Assembly (NCBI RefSeq): GCF_024347615.1 | Contig: NZ_AP025509.1 | Span: 248,001-312,000, forward strand | Length of the DNA: 64,000 nucleotides | From: Vibrio splendidus | GTDB lineage: Bacteria; Pseudomonadota; Gammaproteobacteria; Enterobacterales; Vibrionaceae | Direction: 5' to 3' | In this document: in pieces, positions 17,721 to 25,610 of the stretch | Layout: each line of letters begins with the position of its first letter | Position numbering within the stretch: position 1 is the first letter of the stretch | The notes under the pieces: model-generated | Databases searched by the model: none | The model's input: the letters and a program-made list of their open reading frames with translations, nothing else | Told to the model about the DNA's origin: nothing | Position numbers and translations under genes: made by a program

Positions 17721-17849
17721 GATTGCGAGTTGTTCATTTAAATAAAATTTAATCTATATATTTCAAATATTTAAAAATTTGAGGTGGCACGTAATTACCC
17801 CTAAAGTGGTATGTAAAATTTTTGTTAGATTTATATAAATGAGCATTTG

Positions 17850-17877
17850 TGGTGCAACTTTCTGCAAGATGGTGCAA
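17850..17877. promoter_or_regulatory. Direct repeats TGGTGCAA, candidate enhancer-protein sites
   Basis: TGGTGCAA occurs at 17850-17857 and 17870-17877, exactly 20 bp apart (two helical turns), with a TGCA between them. They lie about 130-170 bp upstream of the sigma-54 promoter of nirB, the usual distance for NtrC-like activators, and about 175 bp before nasA. GGTGCA is an NtrC half-site, but the arrangement is direct rather than the usual 17-bp palindrome. Confidence 0.45.
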
Positions 17878-18049
17878 AAGTTAAGTTTCTATCTTGGCTA
17901 AGTTCGATTTTGTTCAGCGTTGATATTTTTTATTTCATTAAGTTGTTGTTTTTAAACGATAATATTTCAATTCGGTCGACTGGTATTAAGTGGCGTGCTA
18001 TTTGCTTGGTTTGAGTTATTACAATTATGGATAATTGAGCGAGAAACGG

Positions 18050-20617
18050 ATGACCGATTCAAACAGCGGCTGGATAAAATCAACCTGTGCTTATTGTGGT
18101 GTAGGGTGTGGAATAGAAGCGAGACCGACATCGCTAGGGAAACTAGAAGTGCGTGGTGATAAAGATCATCCATCAAACTATGGAAAGCTATGTACTAAAG
18201 GGGGTGCGCTTGGTGATACTGTCACGCCTTTAGGACGCCTAACACAGCCTGCTCATATTCAGAATGAGCAAAAACAAGAGCTGGATTGGAACAGTGCCAC
18301 TCAGTTGGTTGCAGACAAATTCAATCAAACGATCGAAGAATTTGGGGCCGATTCGGTTGCGTTCTATGTTTCTGGTCAGCTGCTTACCGAAGACTATTAC
18401 GTTGCCAATAAACTGATGAAAGGCTTCATCGGCAGTGGCAACATCGACAGTAACTCTAGGCTGTGTATGGCTTCAACCGTGGTCGGGCATAAGCGTGCAT
18501 TTGGTGCAGACACAGTTCCTGTCTGTTATGAAGATCTCGAGCAAGCCGATCTCGTCGTGATTACAGGCTCAAACCTCGCTTGGTGTCACCCTGTGCTATT
18601 CCAAAGGTTAAGAGCCGCCAAACAAGCCAACCCCGCATTAAAAGTGATCGTCATCGACCCTCGTTATACCGACACTTGTGAAATTGCAGATATCCACTTG
18701 GCATTGGAATCCGGTTCAGATGTCGCACTGTTCAATGGTTTGTTAGCCTACTTAGATGACAACGACCAGCTAGATGCTGACTACATTGAACACCACACCC
18801 AAGGTTTTACGGAAGCCATTCGATCCGCAACTCATTACCGTTATACCGAGTCAGGCTGGGGCGATAAAAGTGTTCCTGAGCTCACAGGGTTAACAGAGCA
18901 GCAGCTGAAACAGTTCTACAGTTTGTTTGCATCGAATGAGAAGGTGCTGACCATTTACTCCCAAGGTGTGAACCAATCGACACAAGGGTGTGACAAGGTG
19001 AATGCCATTATTAACTGCCATTTAGCCACCGGAAAAATCGGTAAGCCGGGCATGGGGCCATTCTCTGTAACGGGTCAGCCGAACGCAATGGGCGGGCGAG
19101 AGGTGGGCGGTTTAGCCAATACTTTAGCAGCGCACTTTGAATTTGGTGATCCGCAATCACACCAAACCGTCAGCGAGTTCTGGCAAACCGACAGCTTAGC
19201 CACACATGCGGGTTTAAAAGCGATTGACCTGTTTGATGCCATGAATGAAGGCAAAATCAAAGCGGTGTGGATCATGGCAACTAACCCAGTCGTGAGCCTA
19301 CCTGACAGTGAGAAAATTAAAGCGGCATTAGAGAAGTGCCCATTTGTGGTGGTGTCTGATTGTATTGCCGATACTGAGACCACTCGCTTGGCTGATGTGG
19401 TGTTGCCCGCGCAAGGGTGGAGTGAGAAGTCGGGTACTGTGACCAACTCGGAGCGCCGAATCTCACGTCAACGCCGCGTGTTGCCAAGCCCAGGGGAAGC
19501 CAAACCCGATTGGTGGATATTAAAAGAAGTCGCACAAAAAATGGGATTCAAAGAGCAATTCGAGTTCCGCCACGAAGGTGAGATCTTCAAAGAATATTGC
19601 GAGATGACAGCGCTCGGCAATGAAACAGGCAAAGCCCGTGACTTATGCTTAATTGGACTCACGCAACTGGATGAGAAAGGCTATGGCGAACTCACTCCAC
19701 AGCAATGGCCAGTATTAGAGTATCAACCAGAGATCATTGAGCAGCGCATGTTCACCAATGGCGAGTTCTTTACAGAATCGGGTAAAGCACAGTTTATTGC
19801 AGTTGAGCACGATAAACCGATTGCCGATACCAGCCTGGAATTCCCGCTTATCATGAACACAGGTCGAATCCGAGACCAATGGCACACCATGAGCCGAACG
19901 GGCTTGGCCGCAGGCTTGGGTGAACACACCCCAGAACCGTTTGTTGCCATGCACCCAGATACGGTTTCAGAACTGAACTTGGATGAGTTCGGGCTAGATT
20001 CGTTCAACCGCACGACTATTAATCCAGTGGTGAAAGTGCGCAGCGCACAAGGCGAGTGCCAAGCGCGCTTAGTGGTGACCAAAGAGATGCGCCGCGAACA
20101 AGTCTTCATGCCTATCCACTGGAACGCACCCACCGCCAAAGACAGTAAACCGTGTGACTTGATCTTGCCTCATACCGATGCTGCATCTGGTCAGCCAGAA
20201 TTCAAACACACACCTGTTGTGGTAGAGCTGTGTGGCTATCGCAGTGAAGCCGCACTGGTCAGTGACAAGGTGATGGATTGCAGCGGTTTTGATTACTGGG
20301 TACGCCAAAGAGTAGAGGGCGGTTTTCTGTATCGCATCTCATCATCCAAGAACCCAATGGAGCTGGTGATTCAGCTTGCCAACACCCTCGATGCATTACC
20401 AGAACCTAACGCGGAGGCGATCAAATCACTCCATTACCACGGCAATAAATCATTCAAGAACTATGGTTCAGCCAAGCTGGGTCAGTCCGGTGTAAAGCAA
20501 GCCTTCGTGGTGAACAGTAAGCTCGACCATCAAAGCATCGACTGGCTGGTGGAGTGCCTAACTCGAGAAGCCGATGAAGAGTTCGAAGCCGAGTTTTTGA
20601 GTACCATGGCAAAGTAG
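18050..20617 (+). CDS. nasA: Assimilatory nitrate reductase catalytic subunit
   Basis: This cytoplasmic molybdopterin enzyme of about 855 residues reduces nitrate to nitrite. The N-terminal 4Fe-4S motif is CAYCGVGC (C13, C16, C20) with a fourth cysteine in KLCTKGG near residue 48. Molybdopterin-binding signatures include GSNLAWCHPV, GQPNAMGGREVGG and ATNPVVSLPDS. I prefer ATG 18050; a TTG 15 bp upstream is possible. Unlike Klebsiella NasA, I see no C-terminal [2Fe-2S] cysteine cluster. It is divergent from nirBD, which consumes its nitrite. A strong terminator follows. Confidence 0.93.
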   Translation: MTDSNSGWIKSTCAYCGVGCGIEARPTSLGKLEVRGDKDHPSNYGKLCTKGGALGDTVTPLGRLTQPAHIQNEQKQELDWNSATQLVADKFNQTIEEFGADSVAFYVSGQLLTEDYYVANKLMKGFIGSGNIDSNSRLCMASTVVGHKRAFGADTVPVCYEDLEQADLVVITGSNLAWCHPVLFQRLRAAKQANPALKVIVIDPRYTDTCEIADIHLALESGSDVALFNGLLAYLDDNDQLDADYIEHHTQGFTEAIRSATHYRYTESGWGDKSVPELTGLTEQQLKQFYSLFASNEKVLTIYSQGVNQSTQGCDKVNAIINCHLATGKIGKPGMGPFSVTGQPNAMGGREVGGLANTLAAHFEFGDPQSHQTVSEFWQTDSLATHAGLKAIDLFDAMNEGKIKAVWIMATNPVVSLPDSEKIKAALEKCPFVVVSDCIADTETTRLADVVLPAQGWSEKSGTVTNSERRISRQRRVLPSPGEAKPDWWILKEVAQKMGFKEQFEFRHEGEIFKEYCEMTALGNETGKARDLCLIGLTQLDEKGYGELTPQQWPVLEYQPEIIEQRMFTNGEFFTESGKAQFIAVEHDKPIADTSLEFPLIMNTGRIRDQWHTMSRTGLAAGLGEHTPEPFVAMHPDTVSELNLDEFGLDSFNRTTINPVVKVRSAQGECQARLVVTKEMRREQVFMPIHWNAPTAKDSKPCDLILPHTDAASGQPEFKHTPVVVELCGYRSEAALVSDKVMDCSGFDYWVRQRVEGGFLYRISSSKNPMELVIQLANTLDALPEPNAEAIKSLHYHGNKSFKNYGSAKLGQSGVKQAFVVNSKLDHQSIDWLVECLTREADEEFEAEFLSTMAK

Positions 20618-20652
20618 CCGACTACCTCTAACCTATTAATACCCAAAGTTAA

Positions 20653-20684
20653 GCGCCGACAATTACGTCGGCGTTTTTATTTTT
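20653..20684 (+). terminator. Intrinsic terminator of nasA
   Basis: GCGCCGAC-AATTAC-GTCGGCGT forms a tight GC-rich stem 36 bp after the nasA stop. It is followed by TTTTATTTTT, a classical T-run. Confidence 0.85.
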
Positions 20685-20777
20685 AAGTATGCGACACTGA
20701 TTGATTAAACGACAAGTTTCACATATCATCTCACTAGCTGGTATGTCGTTCTGTAATTTTCAGGTAGAGGTAAGTTG

Positions 20778-20861
20778 ATGTCTAAGTTAGCCAACGCAAG
20801 AAAACCGGTCTTGTATCATACGCTGGCGAATTCAGCGCTGCTTAGGAGTGACCATGTATAA
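20778..20861 (+). CDS. Possible 27-aa leader peptide ORF
   Basis: ATG 20778 follows AGAGGTAAGTTG and the frame reads MSKLANARKPVLYHTLANSA before ending at TAA 20859-20861, overlapping the start of the next small gene by 8 bp in another frame. Overlap and ribosome site suggest translational coupling. Alternatively the two were once one gene and are now split by a frameshift. Family unknown. Confidence 0.35.
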   Translation: MSKLANARKPVLYHTLANSALLRSDHV

Positions 20862-20970
20862 CCAAGGCGACCTCTGCCCACACTGCGGCTTAATCATCAT
20901 GCTCCCTACAGATATTGAACCCAAATGCCTAGGTTGTGGCGAAGAAATCAACGAGCAAGATGACGACTAA
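20854..20970 (+). CDS. Small zinc-ribbon protein, 38 aa
   Basis: ATG 20854 is preceded by TTAGGAGTGACC, a good ribosome site. The peptide has two knuckles, CPHC (residues 8-11) and CLGC (25-28), spaced to bind one zinc, followed by an acidic tail (EEINEQDDD). It may be one of the small CPxCG-type zinc-finger proteins common in gamma-proteobacteria, whose roles are unknown. It lies just outside the integron cassettes. Confidence 0.65.
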   Translation: MYNQGDLCPHCGLIIMLPTDIEPKCLGCGEEINEQDDD

Positions 20971-21111
20971 ATCACACATTGGTTCACTTTCTACATTTTG
21001 CAGAGACTATATGGAATTTTTCTGCTTTTCGTCATGTTTAATATAGGCGTAAGCAGGTAAGGTTCTGTTATTAAATGAGTTATTAGACAGAGCCTGAACG
21101 GTTTAGATTAC

Positions 21112-21156
21112 TAGACAGAATTGTTTCAGCGACAAAATGCAGAATTATTCTGTCTA
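21112..21156. repeat. Inverted repeat at the left edge of the cassette cluster
   Basis: TAGACAGAAT (21112-21121) and ATTCTGTCTA (21147-21156) are a perfect 10-bp inverted pair. Related copies lie at 21083-21091 (TTAGACAGA) and 21063-21072 (TTCTGTTATT, inverted). The cluster of four ends 9 bp before the first cassette boundary (G21165/TTATAC). It could be a relic attI or a binding site; no known attI is recognised. Confidence 0.4.
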
Positions 21157-21186
21157 ATATAGCTGTTATACATAAGAGGTTATTTG

Positions 21187-21966
21187 GTGGAATATAGTCA
21201 CGAAGAATATGGGAAAGTACTTCAAGTAGTCGGTGAAAAAATTGATAAGTATGCGATACCGATTTTTATAGTCGATCAATCGAAAAGACCAGAAATAGTA
21301 GGTACAGGCTTTTTTATTAATTATATTGATTGTATTTATTTTGTAACAGCTTCGCATGTTATGGATGAACTCAATGATGCTGGATCTTTATTAAAAATAG
21401 CCTTAGGTGGCGCTATTTTTTCATTGGAACTTATAGGGTTAAAAAGAACAATATCTACTGAAAAAGGTATCGCAGATAATCATTTTGATATAGCGGTTTT
21501 GCCTATCAGTAAAGATCATGGATTATATTCACGCTGTTTACAGCAAGCAATTCCTATATATTCTAGTATGTTAGATAAAAAGTTTCTCACTGTAGATATG
21601 CAAATATTACAAGGGTTTCCAGTATCAAAAAATAAGACTACAAGTCGATTTAATCGAGTGACTAATGATTATAGTAGTGCTTTGTGGACGTATTCATTTA
21701 TGTTCGATGACTGTTGCGATTTTGAGTCTTTAGGTAAAAGTCCAGATTATCATTATGCAGTTAAATGGTTAGGTAAAGTTAATGGTCAAAAAATACCGAA
21801 TCCTAGAGGTTGTAGTGGCGGTCCGTATTGGTTTGTACCTGATATTGAAAATGTAGATAATCAAATCTTAGCTGGAGTGTTTATTGAATATTGGAGTAAA
21901 CATTCAGTAGCTTTTGTTACAAAAATCGAGCATGTGGTTAAATTGATCGAATGCGATTATGTATAA
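21187..21966 (+). CDS. Trypsin-like serine protease domain protein (cassette 1)
   Basis: A 259-residue protein with a complete chymotrypsin-fold triad: H57 in FVTASHVMD, D101 in FDIAVLPIS and S210 in GCSGGPYW. There is no signal peptide or membrane helix, so it is probably cytoplasmic, unlike most DegP-type proteases, and it has no PDZ domain. GTG 21187 is 7 bp after AGAGG; TTG 21184 is the alternative. It is markedly AT-rich. Stand-alone trypsin-like modules serve as effectors in several bacterial immune systems, but nothing here proves that role. Its attC is of a different family from the rest. Confidence 0.75.
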   Translation: MEYSHEEYGKVLQVVGEKIDKYAIPIFIVDQSKRPEIVGTGFFINYIDCIYFVTASHVMDELNDAGSLLKIALGGAIFSLELIGLKRTISTEKGIADNHFDIAVLPISKDHGLYSRCLQQAIPIYSSMLDKKFLTVDMQILQGFPVSKNKTTSRFNRVTNDYSSALWTYSFMFDDCCDFESLGKSPDYHYAVKWLGKVNGQKIPNPRGCSGGPYWFVPDIENVDNQILAGVFIEYWSKHSVAFVTKIEHVVKLIECDYV

Positions 21967-22085
21967 CAATCGCATCAACACGATTTGCTACATTCGGCAT
22001 TGTCGGTTTCTTTAAGTTTACCGTGTTAAGTGGTAAATTTGAGCTTAATCTGCATGGTAGCAAACGTGTTATGCAGGCGTTATGA
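21961..22085 (+). repeat. attC 1, non-VCR type
   Basis: GTATAAC (left core, overlapping the stop codon) and GGCG/TTATG (right core, cut after G22079) enclose arms ACACGATTTGCTAC and GTAGCAAACGTGT, which pair with one extra base, as attC hairpins do. The sequence is otherwise unrelated to the other attC sites, pointing to a cassette of separate origin. Confidence 0.75.
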
Positions 22086-22123
22086 CTCACACAATATTTC
22101 TGGTTAGGCAGTCTAGGAAAATC

Positions 22124-22627
22124 ATGGGATTTAAATTTCGTAAACGTATAAAAATTGCACCAGGACTTCATGTCAATCTTAGCAAAAGTGGTATTAGTAC
22201 CTCTATCGGCAAGCCCGGTGCTACCGTAAATATTGGTAAAAAGGGTGTGAAAGCAACAGTCGGAATTCCAGGCTCTGGGCTTTCATATAGTCAGAATTTA
22301 TCCGAGAATAACAGTTTTAAGGAGAGCAACTCACAAACCGAAAATGGAGGTTTCTTCTTCGGTAAGGTGTTAGCCGTTATTGTTACATTCTTCTTTGCGG
22401 TGAATTTTTTTAGTTCCCCCTCGGAACCTGCTGTATCTGTGAGTACGGTAGAGGCTAAAAGTTTACGTGTGCGTGCAGAGGCAACCCTAAACTCAAAGGT
22501 TATTAACCAATTAGTAGCTGGTGATGAGGTTGTGGTCTTGAAAACTAATAGTAGTTGGGCATTAGTAGAAGGCAATGGTGTAAAAGGCTGGGTTGCTTCA
22601 GAGTACCTATCAAGTCCTAAGTCATAA
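22124..22627 (+). CDS. DUF4236 and SH3-domain membrane protein (cassette 2)
   Basis: The N-terminal segment (about 1-55) is a DUF4236 module: FRKRIKIAPGLHVNLSKSG, then GATVNIGKKGVKATVG. A linker, a transmembrane helix (about 78-100) and a C-terminal bacterial SH3 domain (about 105-165, LRVRAEATLNSKVI and WALVEGNGVKGWV) follow. SH3b domains commonly bind peptidoglycan or peptides. The frame is open to 22082, but that ATG lies in the attC core; ATG 22124 begins the domain exactly. The stop codon is part of the next attC. Function unknown; 167 residues. Confidence 0.8.
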   Translation: MGFKFRKRIKIAPGLHVNLSKSGISTSIGKPGATVNIGKKGVKATVGIPGSGLSYSQNLSENNSFKESNSQTENGGFFFGKVLAVIVTFFFAVNFFSSPSEPAVSVSTVEAKSLRVRAEATLNSKVINQLVAGDEVVVLKTNSSWALVEGNGVKGWVASEYLSSPKS

Positions 22628-22747
22628 CAAGCTGTTTAAGAGTGATTCGCAACGCGTGGCATTTTTAGTATGCGTTGGTTTAAGTGATTAAGGTGGTCTG
22701 CTGCGGCATCGGTATTGCGTTGCTCACACCTCAACAGGGCGTTATGA
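22622..22747 (+). repeat. attC 2, VCR-like
   Basis: The left core ATAACAAGC with AAGAGTGATTCGCAACGCG and the right part TTGCGTTGCTCACACC... ending AGGGCG/TTATG (cut after G22741) match the array's standard attC. GCAACGCG pairs with TGCGTTGC across the hairpin. It appears intact. Confidence 0.85.
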
Positions 22748-22835
22748 GTCTTGGTTTTATATTCAACATCGTTATTAAACTATCATGCTGATATGATGGT
22801 TTTTAATTAAATTCGTACGGAGCTATTTTTAGGTG

Positions 22836-24023
22836 ATGTTTAGGTTTTACTTTTTCATACTTTCGCTGATTTCGACGGGAGTTTTAGCTACCGAGGCTGA
22901 ACGCTCATACATTAATCACAGTACAGCACTTTTCAATGAAGTACAGCTTATAAAAAGTGACGTTGAACGACTTAAATTAAATAATGGAAATTTAGTGATT
23001 AAATCAGGGGTAGACTCTGAACTGGCAAGAAAAGTAATTAGGCTTGAGCTCATGCTCGATGATTTAGAAAGCCAAATTTACGAAAATGGGTCAACAACAG
23101 AACTTTCAGTAATTAAAGAGAATTTATTTAGTCGAATCGACTCTTCGGATGAAAGTATCGCTAATTGGGGTGTAATTTTTGGACTCTTGGGGACTGGTTG
23201 GGGAGTTCTAATTACTTTGATAACCATCTATATAGGGTATTTAAACAATAAAAAAGCGGATGATGTTGTTCGGCTATGTACAGAACAAGTTGACCACTGG
23301 ATTGAATTTAACGCTCCCAGAATTTTAAAAGATGGCTCTGAAAGTTACATTGAAGAAATTAAGAAAATGAGAGATGAAGCTGAAAGGTACTTATTGTATT
23401 ATCAGCAAGACCATAATGAAGGGCGTAAAGCTAGTGAATATAATCTCAAGGACGAATTTACTGACCCTGTAAGTGAAAGGGTTAATGAAGTCATCAAGTT
23501 TTATCAACAACAAGATTTTGCAGAAGCAATTTTGAAAGCAAAGTTTATCCTAGATGGAACCGTAACCATTAGAGATAAAATCGAGCTGCTTCAGATAGTA
23601 TCATATGCCTACAATGCTATAGGCAGGCCTGATTTAGCTGACGAGTATAATGTGGAGCTGTTAAGAGTCATTAATAATTCATCTCAAACTATCTCTGCGT
23701 TCAATCGTGCGAATATCTTGTTTAAGATTTCAATGAACAAATACTCAATGAATCGAAAGTCATACACACCTGAAGTTTTGCGACATTTGAATGACTTAAT
23801 CTCGGAGTTCCTAAATTATACAGATATTAGAATTGTTCGAATAGTAGCTCAAGCAAGGATGTTGAAAGCTATAATTAACGAAAATTCGGGATACTACGCA
23901 TCCGCAAAAGATCAATATAAAGAGATTATTACATCTTACCAAAACAGAAATGATGAAGAATTGTCAGAGGTTGTTGAGAAGTGTCGTAGCAACCTTCGTG
24001 ATTTGAACGAGTCAGACTCATAA
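22836..24023 (+). CDS. Signal-peptide, coiled-coil, membrane protein (cassette 3)
   Basis: This 395-residue protein is of unrecognised family. It shows a signal peptide (MFRFYFFILSLISTGVLA, cleavage near 18), a periplasmic helical/coiled-coil region (20-108), one transmembrane helix (about 111-135, GVIFGLLGTGWGVLITLITI), and a long cytoplasmic helical domain. The pattern from about 210 to 390, pairs of amphipathic helices with Y/A/L positions, resembles TPR repeats (QDFAEAILKAKFILDG, YASAKDQYKEIITSY). ATG 22836 is preferred over GTG 22833. The stop overlaps the following attC. A scaffold or sensor role is plausible only as inference. Confidence 0.65.
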   Translation: MFRFYFFILSLISTGVLATEAERSYINHSTALFNEVQLIKSDVERLKLNNGNLVIKSGVDSELARKVIRLELMLDDLESQIYENGSTTELSVIKENLFSRIDSSDESIANWGVIFGLLGTGWGVLITLITIYIGYLNNKKADDVVRLCTEQVDHWIEFNAPRILKDGSESYIEEIKKMRDEAERYLLYYQQDHNEGRKASEYNLKDEFTDPVSERVNEVIKFYQQQDFAEAILKAKFILDGTVTIRDKIELLQIVSYAYNAIGRPDLADEYNVELLRVINNSSQTISAFNRANILFKISMNKYSMNRKSYTPEVLRHLNDLISEFLNYTDIRIVRIVAQARMLKAIINENSGYYASAKDQYKEIITSYQNRNDEELSEVVEKCRSNLRDLNESDS

Positions 24024-24252
24024 CAAGCATTTAAGAGTGATTCGCAACGCTTGGCGCTTTCGCTTTCGCTTCGCGCTTCGCGCTTTCGCTTCGCGCTTCG
24101 CGCTTTCGCTTTCGCTTCGCGCTTCGCGCTTTCGCTTCGCGCTTCGCGCTTCGCGCTTTCGCTTTCGCTTCGCGCTTCGCGCTTTCGCTTCGCGCTTCGC
24201 GCTTTCGCTTCGCTCAAGTATAGCCAAGCGCTGCTCACACCTTAATGCGGCT
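24018..24252 (+). repeat. attC 3, left part, loop-expanded and split by an IS
   Basis: The left arm CATAACAAGC...GATTCGCAACGCTTGGC and right arm GCCAAGCGCTGCTCACACC pair well, so this is a real attC. The apical region between them is filled by about 165 bp of simple repeat (24053-24217), and the right core is cut after GCGGC by an IS1111-type element. The rest of the core (CGTTCGG) is at 25611-25617. Confidence 0.8.
24053..24217. repeat. GCGCTTTCGCTTC low-complexity repeat inside attC 3
   Basis: About 165 bp composed only of interleaved CGCTTT, CGCTTC and GCGCTTCG units, of mixed 6- to 9-bp period. All frames stay open and give Arg/Phe/Ala/Ser-rich translations on both strands, but nothing suggests these are genes. 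It occupies exactly the terminal loop of the attC hairpin. Confidence 0.9.
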
Positions 24253-24266
24253 ACATGGATTCCCCC

Positions 24267-24516
24267 GGTTGTCAAACATCCGCTAAACTTATGTTGATGG
24301 GTTTTGGACTGCCGCTCTACATTCGGCCTACTTATCGACGATTCGCATACGTCGTGGCCCTGATGACTTGCGCGACTGCGGTGCCTTATTCGTTAGATGA
24401 CATCTAGTGTGTCCGCCGCATTAACAGGCTCTCCGCAAGTGGTCTTAACCTATCTCCATCATTAGCGTCTGCAATGACCCGGTGGGTTTAACTCTTTATG
24501 CTGCTTAGTTTTTTAC
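24267..24516 (-). ncRNA. Candidate guide RNA (seekRNA/bridge RNA) region of IS1111 element 1
   Basis: This 250-bp segment downstream of the transposase has no gene. It contains CTCTACATTC (24315-24324) and TTATTCGTTAG (24386-24396), 72 bp apart, resembling the left (GGC/TACATGG) and right (TCATT/CGTTAG-type) insertion junctions. A second IS1111 element has the same two segments at the same relative places. IS110/IS1111 elements encode an RNA whose loops pair with target and donor; this layout fits. Exact RNA ends are not visible. Confidence 0.55.
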
Positions 24517-25542
24517 TTAAGCAGCATAGTTTTCGTATTCTGTTTGATTGTGTAAAAGCGACCATATAATTCGTGCGTTCTTCGCGGCAAGTGCCACTAT
24601 CGCTCGGTTCATTCCTCTTCGTTCTAGAACGCCTCGACACCACTGACTTAACTTATCTTGCTTGTCGCCAAGGTTGGCAATTACGGTCCTTGCGCCATGA
24701 ACTAATAGTGTTCGTAAGTATTTATCGCCATGTTTGGTTATCCGACCTAAGCGTGGCTTTCCTCCCGTCGAATATTGTTTTGGTACGAGTCCTAGCCAAG
24801 CAGAGAAATCACGGCTTTTATCAAATTGAGAGCCGTTACCTATCGAAGCAAGTATCGCAGTAGCGGTTTGCGGTCCAATGCCCCGAACTTTCATCACTCG
24901 TTGAACATTAGTGCTGACCTTAGCAAAAGAATCGAAGACTTGTTCAGTATCGGCGATACGTTGATTCAATTCACCAAGGTGGCGATAAGCATCGGCAATC
25001 ACTGTTCTCGCGAGGTGTGGTAGTTCATTTTCTGCGTCTTCCAGCATTAAGGGAACCTGTTTCATTAATGAAGAGCGGCCAACAGGAATGGTTAACCCGA
25101 ACTCAGAAAGTAGGGCACGCATGCGATTCATAAGCGCGGTGCGCTCACGAACCCAATGCTCTCTCATTCTATGTACCGATAAGATGGCTTGTTGCTCGGG
25201 GGATTTTACAGGCACAAAGCGAGTAGATGGTCGCTGAACAGCTTCGCAGATAGCAACAGCATCATTAAGGTCGTTCTTTCCCTTAGTTCGATAAGGAATT
25301 ACGTATTTAACAGCCATAATGCGGGCGTCGTGCCCGAGTTTATTGAGTGTTCTTGCCCAATAATGTGCACCACCACACGCTTCAACGCCTATACGCATGA
25401 GTGGCATATTTGCTATTGTAGTCAGTAGTTTAGAGCGAGTTACCGACTTATGAAGTATGACCTTACCATTTTGGTCTACGGCATGAAGACTAAAGTGGTT
25501 TTTAGCTAGGTCGATACCGCAGAAATAAGAATAATCAGACAT
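24517..25542 (-). CDS. IS110/IS1111-family transposase
   Basis: A 341-residue DEDD transposase. The RuvC-like N-terminal half starts FCGIDLAKNHFSLH (first catalytic Asp) and includes MRIGVEACGGAHYWAR and GKNDLNDAVAICEA. The C-terminal transposase_20 half has the HhH-like MKVRGIGPQTATAILASIG and the serine-containing FSAWLGLVPKQYSTGGK. ATG 25542 follows CGGAGGCACC; the longer frame adds nine residues. It appears complete and is the likely source of mobility for both elements here. Confidence 0.92.
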   Translation of the reverse strand: MSDYSYFCGIDLAKNHFSLHAVDQNGKVILHKSVTRSKLLTTIANMPLMRIGVEACGGAHYWARTLNKLGHDARIMAVKYVIPYRTKGKNDLNDAVAICEAVQRPSTRFVPVKSPEQQAILSVHRMREHWVRERTALMNRMRALLSEFGLTIPVGRSSLMKQVPLMLEDAENELPHLARTVIADAYRHLGELNQRIADTEQVFDSFAKVSTNVQRVMKVRGIGPQTATAILASIGNGSQFDKSRDFSAWLGLVPKQYSTGGKPRLGRITKHGDKYLRTLLVHGARTVIANLGDKQDKLSQWCRGVLERRGMNRAIVALAAKNARIIWSLLHNQTEYENYAA

Positions 25543-25610
25543 GGTGCCTCCGATGCATTTAAGTACCACATAAGTGTGGCAGATCCTCGGTAGGGGGAAT
25601 CCATGTCATT

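Larger units (their letters stand above)
24253..25606 (-). mobile_element. IS1111-type (IS110 family) element in attC 3
   Basis: Perfect 14-bp subterminal inverted repeats, ACATGGATTCCCCC at 24253-24266 and its complement at 25593-25606, bound an intact transposase on the minus strand. The actual ends lie a few bases further out: about 24252 (after GGC) and about 25610 (TCATT before CGTTCGG). There is no target duplication. A noncoding segment of about 250 bp follows the transposase gene, as in IS1111-group elements. Insertion in an attC right core is the known habit of the IS1111-attC group. Confidence 0.88.

Noticed and set aside
17785-17800. TGGCACG at 17785 as a sigma-54 promoter for nasA
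   Set aside because: The -24 half is perfect, but the -12 half reads TACC instead of TTGC, losing the essential GC.
24018-24297. Several overlapping ORFs rich in Arg/Phe/Ala/Ser in both strands
   Set aside because: They arise from the simple repeat in the loop of attC 3, lack ribosome sites and stay open in every frame because the repeat has few stop codons.
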